NCBI RefSeq assembly: GCF_015767275.1
Contig: NZ_JADWMY010000004.1
Coordinates: forward strand, 62,001 to 126,000
Origin: Herbaspirillum sp. AP02
GTDB taxonomy: Bacteria; Pseudomonadota; Gammaproteobacteria; Burkholderiales; Burkholderiaceae_D
Reading direction: 5' to 3'
DNA length: 64,000 nt
The position numbers and the translations under genes are program-made. The notes under the pieces are model-generated. The model saw nothing but the letters and a program-made list of their open reading frames with translations, had not been told where the DNA came from and did not search any database. Shown piece after piece: positions 47,040 through 54,500 of the stretch (the stretch's first letter is position 1; the number at the start of each line of letters is the position of its first letter).

Positions 47040-48614
47040 ATGGCCAACAGCCCTACTCCCCCCAAGCCTTATACGCCACCGCCGCCGCTGACCGGCGCCA
47101 ACCTGGTACTGGGCACCCTGTCGGTGTCGCTGGCGGTGTTCATGAACGTGCTGGACTCGTCCATCGCCAACGTCGCCATCCCCACCATCTCGGGCAACCT
47201 GGGGGTGTCGATCGATGAAGGTACCTGGGTCATCACCTCGTTCGCGGCCGCCAACGCCATCTCGATCCCCTTGACCGGCTGGCTCACCCAGCGCCTGGGT
47301 GCGGTGCGCCTGTTCGTCACCTCGGTGCTGCTGTTCGTCATGGCCTCGTGGCTGTGCGGGCTGGCGCCGACGCTACCCATCCTGCTGGCCGCACGCGTGC
47401 TGCAGGGCCTGGTCGCCGGCCCCATGGTGCCGCTGTCGCAATCGCTGCTGCTGGGGGCCTACCCCAAATCGAAATCCTCATTCGCCCTGGCGCTATGGGG
47501 CATGACCGCCGTGGTGGCGCCGGTGGCAGGCCCGGCGCTGGGCGGCTGGATCACCGACAGCTACACCTGGCCGTGGATTTTCTACATCAACATCCCGGTG
47601 GGCCTGATCGCCGCCGGCATCACGCTGGCCATCTACCGCTCGCGCGAAACGCCCATCCACAGGCTGCCCATCGACAAGATCGGGCTGGCATTGCTGGTGA
47701 CCTGGGTGGCGGCCTTCCAGATCATGCTCGACAAGGGCAAGGACCTGGACTGGTTCGCCTCGCCCACCATCATCACGCTGGGCATCATCGCGCTGGTGGC
47801 CTTTGCCTACTTCGTGGTGTGGGAACTCAACAATGACCACCCGGTGGTGGACCTGCGCCTGTTCGGCCGGCGCAATTTCGCCGGCGGCACCATCGCCATT
47901 TCCATCGGCTATGGCGTGTTCTTCGGCAACCTGGTGATCCTGCCGCAGTGGCTGCAGCAATACCTCGGTTACCGCTCCATCGACTCGGGCCTGTCGACTG
48001 CGCCGATCGGGATTTTCGCGGTGATCCTGATGCCGCTGATCGGACGCTTCCTGCCGCTGGTGGATGCGCGCAAGGTGGCGACGGTGTCCTTCATCGGCTT
48101 TGCCATCGTGTTCTGGCTGCGCTCGCGCTACAACCTGCAGGTGGACCAGATGACGGTGATCCTGCCCACGCTGCTGCAGGGCATCCCGACGGCCATGTTC
48201 TTCGTGCCGCTGACGGTGTTGCTGCTGTCGGGCCTGCCGCCCGAACGCATTCCGGCGGCGGCTGGGCTGTCGTCCTTCGTACGGGTGTTCTGTGGCGCGG
48301 TCGGCACCTCGATCTCCACCACCGCCTGGAACAACCGCACCATCATGCACCACGCGCAGCTGACCGAGCATGCCACGCCCTATAGTCCCTGGCTGCAGGA
48401 AACGCTCAACAACATCAGCAGCACCCTGGGCCTGAATGCCGAGCAGAGCGCCGCCATGCTGGAGCGGACCATCACCTTCCAGGCCGCCATGCTGGGCATC
48501 AACGACATCTTCTTTGTGTCGGCAGTGATTTTCCTGGTGATCATCCCGCTGATCTGGATCATCAAGCCCTCCAAGGGCGGTGCCGGCGCGGCCGAAGCCT
48601 CGGCGGCGCACTAG
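47040..48614 (+). CDS. EmrB/QacA-type multidrug MFS transporter (DHA2 family)
   Basis: This 524-residue inner-membrane transporter has 14 predicted helices and the DHA2 motifs LDSSIANVAIPTISG and WVITSFAAANAI. It is the drug-proton antiporter of the tripartite pump with the NodT and EmrA proteins encoded upstream. The stop codon TAG abuts a perfect 23-bp hairpin. Confidence 0.95.
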   Translation: MANSPTPPKPYTPPPPLTGANLVLGTLSVSLAVFMNVLDSSIANVAIPTISGNLGVSIDEGTWVITSFAAANAISIPLTGWLTQRLGAVRLFVTSVLLFVMASWLCGLAPTLPILLAARVLQGLVAGPMVPLSQSLLLGAYPKSKSSFALALWGMTAVVAPVAGPALGGWITDSYTWPWIFYINIPVGLIAAGITLAIYRSRETPIHRLPIDKIGLALLVTWVAAFQIMLDKGKDLDWFASPTIITLGIIALVAFAYFVVWELNNDHPVVDLRLFGRRNFAGGTIAISIGYGVFFGNLVILPQWLQQYLGYRSIDSGLSTAPIGIFAVILMPLIGRFLPLVDARKVATVSFIGFAIVFWLRSRYNLQVDQMTVILPTLLQGIPTAMFFVPLTVLLLSGLPPERIPAAAGLSSFVRVFCGAVGTSISTTAWNNRTIMHHAQLTEHATPYSPWLQETLNNISSTLGLNAEQSAAMLERTITFQAAMLGINDIFFVSAVIFLVIIPLIWIIKPSKGGAGAAEASAAH

Positions 48615-48618
48615 GGCC

Positions 48619-48667
48619 TAGGGCCTGTTCACACTCAATCTGCGAGATTGAGTGTGAACAGGCCCTA
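48619..48667. repeat. Perfect 23-bp hairpin element with TAGGGCCTGTTCAC
   Basis: Left arm 48619-48641 and right arm 48645-48667 are exactly complementary around a GCG loop. No T-run follows, so a classic terminator is less likely. The outer TAGGGCCTGTTCAC recurs at 51701-51714, also just after a stop codon. Confidence 0.75.
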
Positions 48668-48678
48668 ATCTGGCCCGG

Positions 48679-49596
48679 CTAACGCAGCCGGGCCAGCCCA
48701 TGCTGCAGGCGGATGATGTCGATCAGCTTGCGCAAGGCCGGATGGGCGTGGCGCCGGCTGCTGTAGTACATGTGAAACGGCTCGCTGGGTGCCGCCCATT
48801 CGGGCAGTAGCACCTCCAGCGCGCCCTCTTCGATTTCCCTCCTGATCCTGGCCTCCAGCAGGTAGGCAATACCGACACCGGCCCGGGCGGCGGCGATGGT
48901 GGCCGCCGTGTTGTTGATCGTCACCAGACCCGGCACGCGGATGCGCTGCTGGTGCTTGCCACGGCCGAACTCCCACTTGTAGCTGGAATTGTCGCCCAGC
49001 AGCAGTTGCAGGCAATTATGCTGCGCCAGGTCCTCCAGCGTCAGCGGACGACCGCAGCGCTGCAGATAGTCGGGCGAGGCGGCCGCCACCCAGCGCTGGG
49101 CGCGCGTCAGAGGCGCTGTCACCATGCCTTCCGGCACGTAGTGTCCATAGCGGATGCCGGCGTCATAGCCTTCGCTGACGATGTCGATGGGCCGATCATC
49201 GACCACCACGGTCAGCTTGACCTGGGGACACTGCCGGACAAACTCGGGAATGGCCGGCTCGATCAGCAGATGCGCGGCATCGGCAAAGACATTGATGCGC
49301 AACTCTCCCAGGCTGCCCGCCGCCGCGCTTTCCAGCACCCCCAGCGCGGCACCGATCTTCTCGAAACCCTCCTCCAGGCGCAGCGCCAGTTCGCTGCCGG
49401 CCGCCGTCGGCGAGACCGCCCGGCTGGAGCGGTACAGCAGGCGGGTGGACAGCCGCTCCTCCAGCCGCTTCATGGCATGGCTGGTGGCCGAGGGGGTCAG
49501 GCCCAGCTGGATGGCAGCCGCCTTGAAGCTACCGGTACGCAATATCGTGACAAACACCCGCAAATCCGAAAAATCCACATGATCCAGCAAGGACAT
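48679..49596 (-). CDS. LysR-family transcriptional regulator
   Basis: This 305-residue regulator has an N-terminal winged HTH (GSFKAAAIQLGLTPSATSHAM) and a LysR substrate-binding domain. It is divergent from the aldo/keto reductase and sugar dehydrogenase genes, which it probably regulates. The start at 49596 (MSLLDHVD) is 15 bases from a strong palindrome. Confidence 0.92.
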   Translation of the reverse strand: MSLLDHVDFSDLRVFVTILRTGSFKAAAIQLGLTPSATSHAMKRLEERLSTRLLYRSSRAVSPTAAGSELALRLEEGFEKIGAALGVLESAAAGSLGELRINVFADAAHLLIEPAIPEFVRQCPQVKLTVVVDDRPIDIVSEGYDAGIRYGHYVPEGMVTAPLTRAQRWVAAASPDYLQRCGRPLTLEDLAQHNCLQLLLGDNSSYKWEFGRGKHQQRIRVPGLVTINNTAATIAAARAGVGIAYLLEARIRREIEEGALEVLLPEWAAPSEPFHMYYSSRRHAHPALRKLIDIIRLQHGLARLR

Positions 49597-49610
49597 GAAT
49601 GAACTCCATT

Positions 49611-49632
49611 CACTTCATGAATTAATGAAGTG
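49611..49632. promoter_or_regulatory. Candidate LysR operator
   Basis: CACTTCAT and ATGAAGTG are perfect inverted arms around GAATTA, and the whole 22 bases are nearly a perfect palindrome. It contains a T-N11-A (TTCA/TGAA) layout typical of LysR sites and lies in the divergent spacer. Confidence 0.65.
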
Positions 49633-49748
49633 CATGTTAAACCATCTGCCCGCTGCCATGACGCAGGGTATAAATACGGTTTGACCGCCCGCAGGCGCCC
49701 CCACGGGCCAGCCCGGGCCAGACAGCACCCATGCAAAGGATGAGCAAC

Positions 49749-50735
49749 ATGAAATCAAGAACGTTTGGCCGCACCGGCGCGGAAGTATCGGAGATCGGAT
49801 TCGGCGCCTGGGCCATCGGCGGCTCCTGGGGCGACGTCTCCAGCCAGGACGCCAAGGCGGCCCTGCATGCGGCGCTGGACGGCGGCGTCACGTTCATCGA
49901 TACCGCCGACGTCTATGGCGATGGCCGCTCCGAGCAACTGATCGCCCAGGTCCTCAAGGAGCGCGGTGGCCAGCGCCCCTTCGTCGCCACCAAGGCCGGC
50001 CGCCGGCTGTCGCCGCATGTCGCCAGCGGCTACACGCGCGAGAACCTGACCGCCTTCGTCGAGCGTTCGCTCACCAATCTGGAAGTGGATTGCCTGGACC
50101 TGGTGCAACTGCACTGCCCGCCGCCGGAAGTCTATTACCAGCAGGAAGTCTTCGGCTATCTGGATGACCTGGTCAGTGCCGGCAAGATCGCCCACTATGG
50201 CGTTTCGGTAGAGAAGGTGGAAGAAGGCCTGAAGGCCATCGAATACCCGAACGTGAAATCGATCCAGATCATCTTCAACATCTTCCGCCAGCGTCCGCTG
50301 TCGCTGTTCCTGGATGAGGCGCAACGTCGCGACATCGCCGTCATCGCCCGGGTACCGCTGGCCTCAGGCCTGCTGACCGGCAAGATGTCGGCGCAGACCC
50401 GCTTTGCCGCCGATGACCATCGCCACTTCAATCGCCACGGCGAAGCCTTCGATGTCGGCGAGACCTTCTCCGGCGTGCCGTACGAGGTTGCACTGGCGGC
50501 CGTCGAGAAGATTCGCGCGCTGGTGCCGGAGGGGGTATCGATGGCGCAGTTTGCGCTGCGCTGGATTCTCATGGAAAGCGGTATCAGCACCGTCATCCCT
50601 GGCGCACGCAATGTGCAACAGGCGCAGTCCAACAGCGCCGCCAGCGGACTGCCGCCGATCCCGGCCGACCTGATGCAGGCGCTGTGGCAGCTTTATCTGG
50701 ATGACATCGCGCCCTACGTGCATCAACGCTGGTAA
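49749..50735 (+). CDS. Aldo/keto reductase
   Basis: This 328-residue NADP-dependent oxidoreductase has the AKR barrel with its catalytic set: Asp and Tyr in FIDTADVYGDGRSE, Lys in FVATKAG and His in LVQLHCPP. The ATG at 49749 has AAAGGA 8 bases upstream; two earlier in-frame ATGs lack good spacing. It is followed 44 bases later by a sugar dehydrogenase gene, suggesting sugar or aldehyde metabolism. Confidence 0.9.
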   Translation: MKSRTFGRTGAEVSEIGFGAWAIGGSWGDVSSQDAKAALHAALDGGVTFIDTADVYGDGRSEQLIAQVLKERGGQRPFVATKAGRRLSPHVASGYTRENLTAFVERSLTNLEVDCLDLVQLHCPPPEVYYQQEVFGYLDDLVSAGKIAHYGVSVEKVEEGLKAIEYPNVKSIQIIFNIFRQRPLSLFLDEAQRRDIAVIARVPLASGLLTGKMSAQTRFAADDHRHFNRHGEAFDVGETFSGVPYEVALAAVEKIRALVPEGVSMAQFALRWILMESGISTVIPGARNVQQAQSNSAASGLPPIPADLMQALWQLYLDDIAPYVHQRW

Positions 50736-50779
50736 GCTTTGGCCCCTGCCCGCCCCCCCTACAAGAACATAAGGACAAC

Positions 50780-51703
50780 ATGACACCCATCAAACTCGCC
50801 ATCGCCGGCGTCGGCAAGATCGTCTATGACCAGCACGCCCCGGCCATCGCCGGTAATCCGGATTTCCAGCTGGTGGCCACGGCCAGCCGCAACCACAGCA
50901 TCGATGGCGTGACCGCCTTCAAGACCATGGCCGAGATGCTGGACTCCGGCACGCAGATCGATGCCATCTCGCTGTGCATGCCACCGCAGTATCGCTATGA
51001 AGCGGCACGCCAGGCACTACTCGCCGGCAAGCACGTGTTCCTGGAAAAGCCGCCCGGCGCCACGCTGTCGGAAGTCGAATCGCTCAAGGCGCTGGCGGCC
51101 GAACAGGGCGTGACGCTGTTCGCCAGTTGGCACTCGCGCCATGCGCCGGCGGTGCAGGTGGTCAAGCGCCATCTTCAGCAGCACGCGCCGCGCCGGGTCG
51201 AAGTGATCTGGCGCGAAGACGTCCGTCACTGGCACCCCGACCAGGAATGGATCTGGCAACCGGGCGGCCTGGGCGTGTTCGATCCGGGCATCAATGCCTT
51301 GTCGATCGTCACCGAGATCCTGCCGCAGGCCATGTTCCTCAAGCAGGCCACGCTGGAAGTGCCGTCCAACCGCCAGACCCCGATCGCCGCACGACTGGCC
51401 TTCACCGATGCCCTGGGTACCGATGTGCAAGCCGACTTCGACTGGCGCCAGACCGGCGAGCAGACCTGGGATATCGTCATCGACACCGCGAGCACGCATC
51501 TGCATCTCAAGAAGGGTGGGCATGAATTGTGGATCGACCAGGCGCCGTGCGAGCTGCAGGTGGAAGGAGAATATCCTTCGCTGTACGCCCACTTCTGCCA
51601 ACTGATCCGGAGCAAGGCCTCCGATGTGGATGTGGCGCCACTGCGCCATGTGGCGGATGCCTTCATGCTGGGGGAGCATGTGGTGACGGATGCCTTTGTC
51701 TAG
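50780..51703 (+). CDS. Gfo/Idh/MocA dehydrogenase, D-galactose/L-arabinose 1-dehydrogenase-like
   Basis: This 307-residue NAD(P)-dependent enzyme has the Rossmann motif GVGKIVYDQH, the Gfo/Idh EKPPGAT motif, and WQPGGLGVFDPGINALSIV. It closely resembles the aldose 1-dehydrogenases acting on L-arabinose and D-galactose in Azospirillum and Pseudomonas, so oxidation of such a sugar to its lactone is likely. The TAG stop is part of a repeated hairpin element. Confidence 0.87.
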   Translation: MTPIKLAIAGVGKIVYDQHAPAIAGNPDFQLVATASRNHSIDGVTAFKTMAEMLDSGTQIDAISLCMPPQYRYEAARQALLAGKHVFLEKPPGATLSEVESLKALAAEQGVTLFASWHSRHAPAVQVVKRHLQQHAPRRVEVIWREDVRHWHPDQEWIWQPGGLGVFDPGINALSIVTEILPQAMFLKQATLEVPSNRQTPIAARLAFTDALGTDVQADFDWRQTGEQTWDIVIDTASTHLHLKKGGHELWIDQAPCELQVEGEYPSLYAHFCQLIRSKASDVDVAPLRHVADAFMLGEHVVTDAFV

Positions 51704-51743
51704 GGCCTGTTCACCGGACAAGCAGCTTGGCCGGTGAACAGGG
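51701..51743. repeat. TAGGGCCTGTTCAC hairpin element
   Basis: CCTGTTCACCGG (51706-51717) pairs with CCGGTGAACAGG (51731-51742) around a 13-base loop. The left end is the same TAGGGCCTGTTCAC seen after emrB. It lies between two convergent genes and may act as a terminator-like element. Confidence 0.7.
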
Positions 51744-51755
51744 CAGACCGACGGC

Positions 51756-52604
51756 CTAGGCCGTCAGGATGCGATGATGGAAGCGCAGATGATCTTCCAC
51801 AAAACTCTGGATGAAGTAATACCCATGGTCGTAGCCCTCATGCCGGCGCAGTGTCAGCGGCTGTGAGGCGTCCCGGCAGGCGGCCTCGAAGCGTTCCGGC
51901 AGCAGTTGCTCCAGCAGGAATTTGTCGGCCAGGCCCTGGTCGATCAGGATGCCCTGCGGGAAGGGGGCGTGCAACTTGCGCATCAGTTCACTGGCGTCAT
52001 GCTGCTGCCAGCGCTCCTGATCCGGGCCGAGGTAGTTGCCGAAAGCATTCTGGCCCCATGGGCAGTGCAGCGGCGCCGCAATTGGCGCAAAGGCCGAGAC
52101 CGAGCGGTACAGCGCGCGGTGACGCAGGGCGAGCGTGAGCGCACCGTGCCCGCCCATGGAATGGCCGAAGATGCCCATGCGCTGCGGGTCGGCCGGGAAA
52201 TTCCCCAGCACGGTCTGGCGCAGGTCATCCACCACATAGCTCTCCATGCGGTAATGGCGGTCCCACGGCGCCTGGGTGGCGTCGAGGTAGAAACCCGCCC
52301 CTACGCCGAAATCCCAGCTATCGCTCTCACCGGCAACGCCTGCTCCACGCGGGCTGGTGTCCGAGGTCACCAGGATCATGCCCAGCTCGGCCGCCACGCG
52401 CTGCGCGCCGGCCTTGATCATGAAGGTTTCTTCGGTACAGGTCAGTCCGGCCAGGTAGAACAGCACCGGCAGCTTGCCGCCGGCGCTGGCCTGTGGTGGC
52501 ACGAAGACCGAGAAGCGCATGTCCAGGCCGATGGCCGGCGAGGCGTGGCGGTAGTAGCCCTGCACGCCGCCGACACAGCCGTGCTCGGAGAGTTTCTCCA
52601 GCAT
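51756..52604 (-). CDS. fghA: S-formylglutathione hydrolase
   Basis: FghA hydrolyses S-formylglutathione to formate and glutathione, the second step of glutathione-dependent formaldehyde detoxification. The 282-residue esterase has GHSMGG with nucleophile Ser149, the Asp in LIDQGLADKF, and the His in HEGYDHGYYF. It starts 10 bases after the adhC stop. The start at 52604 (MLEKLSEHG) matches family length. Confidence 0.95.
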   Translation of the reverse strand: MLEKLSEHGCVGGVQGYYRHASPAIGLDMRFSVFVPPQASAGGKLPVLFYLAGLTCTEETFMIKAGAQRVAAELGMILVTSDTSPRGAGVAGESDSWDFGVGAGFYLDATQAPWDRHYRMESYVVDDLRQTVLGNFPADPQRMGIFGHSMGGHGALTLALRHRALYRSVSAFAPIAAPLHCPWGQNAFGNYLGPDQERWQQHDASELMRKLHAPFPQGILIDQGLADKFLLEQLLPERFEAACRDASQPLTLRRHEGYDHGYYFIQSFVEDHLRFHHRILTA

Positions 52605-52614
52605 CGCGCGCTCC

Positions 52615-53721
52615 TCAGAACTCGACCACGGAACGGATCGATTCACCGCTCTTCATCAGGTCGAAGCCTTCGTTGATGCGTTCCAGCGGCAGCTTGTGGG
52701 TGATCAGGTCGTCGATGTTGAGCTTGCCTTCCATGTACCAGTCCACGATCTTGGGCACGTCGGTACGGCCACGGGCGCCGCCAAAGGCCGAGCCCTTCCA
52801 GACACGACCGGTCACCAGCTGGAACGGACGGGTGGAGATTTCCTGGCCGGCGGCTGCCACGCCGATGATGATGGACTGGCCCCAGCCCTTGTGGCAGCAC
52901 TCCAGCGACTGGCGCATGGTGGTGGTGTTGCCGATGCACTCGAAGCTATAGTCGGCGCCGCCATCGGTCAGGCCAATGATGGCATCGACCACGTTGGGGA
53001 CGTCCTTGGGATTGATGAAGTCGGTCATGCCGAACTTGCGGGCCATGGCTTCACGCGCCGGGTTGAGGTCGACGCCGATGATCTTGTTGGCACCGACCAT
53101 CTTGGCCGCCTGGATCACGTTCAAGCCAATGCCGCCCAGGCCGAAGACGACCACGTTGGCACCCGCTTCCACCTTGGCAGTGAACAGTACGGCGCCCACG
53201 CCGGTGGTGACGCCGCAGCCGATGTAGCAGACCTTGTCGAAGGGGGCGTCGGAACGGATCTTGGCCAGGGCGATTTCCGGGACGACGATGTAGTTGGAGA
53301 AGGTCGAGGTGCCCATGTAGTGGAACAGGGGCTTGCCGTCCAGCGAGAAACGGCTGGTGGCGTCGGGCATCAGGCCGCGACCCTGGGTGGCGCGGATGGC
53401 CTGGCACAGGTTGGTCTTCTGCGAGAGGCAGAACTTGCACTCGCGGCATTCCGGGGTGTACAGGGGGATGACGTGATCATCTTTCTTGAGCGACTTCACG
53501 CCCGGGCCGACGTCGACCACCACGCCGGCGCCTTCATGGCCGAGGATGGCGGGGAAGATGCCCTCGGGGTCGGCACCCGAGAGTGTGTAGTAGTCGGTAT
53601 GGCAGATGCCGGTGGCCTTGATCTCGACCAGGACTTCGCCAGCCTTGGGGCCGCCAAGTTCGACTTCCTCGATGGTCAAGGGCTTGCCTGCCTGCCATGC
53701 TACCGCTGCTCTTGTCTTCAT
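52615..53721 (-). CDS. adhC: S-(hydroxymethyl)glutathione dehydrogenase (class III alcohol dehydrogenase)
   Basis: This enzyme (AdhC/FrmA) oxidises S-hydroxymethylglutathione with NAD. The 368-residue zinc protein has the catalytic zinc ligands in [14 protein letters not shown] and GHEGAGVV, the structural four-Cys zinc loop [15 protein letters not shown], and the NAD motif [12 protein letters not shown]. With fghA downstream it forms the formaldehyde detoxification operon. An array of four 8-bp repeats lies about 100 bases upstream. Confidence 0.97.
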   Translation of the reverse strand: MKTRAAVAWQAGKPLTIEEVELGGPKAGEVLVEIKATGICHTDYYTLSGADPEGIFPAILGHEGAGVVVDVGPGVKSLKKDDHVIPLYTPECRECKFCLSQKTNLCQAIRATQGRGLMPDATSRFSLDGKPLFHYMGTSTFSNYIVVPEIALAKIRSDAPFDKVCYIGCGVTTGVGAVLFTAKVEAGANVVVFGLGGIGLNVIQAAKMVGANKIIGVDLNPAREAMARKFGMTDFINPKDVPNVVDAIIGLTDGGADYSFECIGNTTTMRQSLECCHKGWGQSIIIGVAAAGQEISTRPFQLVTGRVWKGSAFGGARGRTDVPKIVDWYMEGKLNIDDLITHKLPLERINEGFDLMKSGESIRSVVEF

Positions 53722-53821
53722 TGGAATGGTCCTTTACGTGGTAATGGGGAATGTGTGGAAGTAACCTGGGAATCGTGCATCCAGCTCAGCCCCAAACGGG
53801 TCGGCGATCACGGATGCACTC

Positions 53822-53853
53822 AGGTACTGAGGTACTGGAATACTGAGATACTG
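53822..53853. repeat. Four tandem 8-bp repeats upstream of adhC
   Basis: The units are AGGTACTG, AGGTACTG, GAATACTG and AGATACTG, with no gaps. They lie about 100-130 bases upstream of the adhC start and may be a regulator-binding array. Confidence 0.75.
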
Positions 53854-53935
53854 TCGTCCTGGGCGCCGTATTATCGCATTGCAAACGAAAATGCAGTTGT
53901 CGCATTGCGGAAGTGACTTCTTGCGGATCATATTG

Positions 53936-53968
53936 ATGTCAGAACAAGTGAAAATTTCCGTCTGACAT
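53936..53968. promoter_or_regulatory. Inverted repeat ATGTCAGA-N17-TCTGACAT
   Basis: Two perfect 8-bp arms flank a 17-base AT-rich spacer in the long gap between adhC and the GGDEF-EAL gene. It could be an operator or a hairpin. Confidence 0.45.
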
Positions 53969-54500
53969 GAAAAAGCGGCCGTCACGTTGCCGCACCGCCG
54001 CCACGATAATGACAAAGCCTTTGGCTTGGGGTAAGGTTGCTACAAAACAAACGACAGATGTGCACGGCCAACGCGCCGCTGCGCCACAAGCAAGGCCGGG
54101 GACAAAGCAAGGGACAAGGCGGGGCAAGGCAGGAACAACAACGACTCCAGGATAGCGAGCGCAGCGCGCCCTGTTCCAACAACGAGCAACTGCCGGCAAC
54201 GATCTGGTTGCATGCAATACGACAAGGCAAGACAAGATACGACAAGGCGCATTGAGCGCAGCAGTAGACGGGATGGCATACTGTCATCTTTCGTATCAGT
54301 AACTGGGGGCATCCACGTAATTCTGGCGTAAGCAACAGTCACTATGGTGACCGCCTGCGACGATGTGTTGTGCCAGCGGCTTGGCGCAAGACCGGCAAGA
54401 GCAGGAAGCGCGCGCATTGCGTGAGAGAGCTGTCGAACGGTCGTCCGGCAGACGTCGGACGAATGGATGAGCAGCGCTAAGCTGCCTAACGACAGGTGAT
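53969..54500. other. Gene-free stretch rich in CAAG repeats
   Basis: This part of the 779-base gap between adhC and the gene at 54501 has no supported ORF. It holds irregular 10-bp-period GGACAAG/GGGCAAG units at 54101-54140 and three exact-period GACAAG units at 54221-54250. The sequence is purine-rich on the plus strand. Confidence 0.5.
54221..54250 (+). repeat. Three phased 10-bp GACAAG repeats
   Basis: The units are GACAAGGCAA, GACAAGATAC and GACAAGGCGC, without gaps. They resemble the leader repeats before the genes ending at 15023, 20560 and 25596. Confidence 0.7.

Noticed and set aside
48619..48667. A transposon end or insertion sequence
   Set aside because: There is no transposase gene and no second end flanking a cargo; a REP-like hairpin fits better.
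53722..54500. Small ORFs of 60-165 residues in the long intergenic region
   Set aside because: They overlap one another on both strands, lack ribosome-binding sites and have no recognisable sequence.
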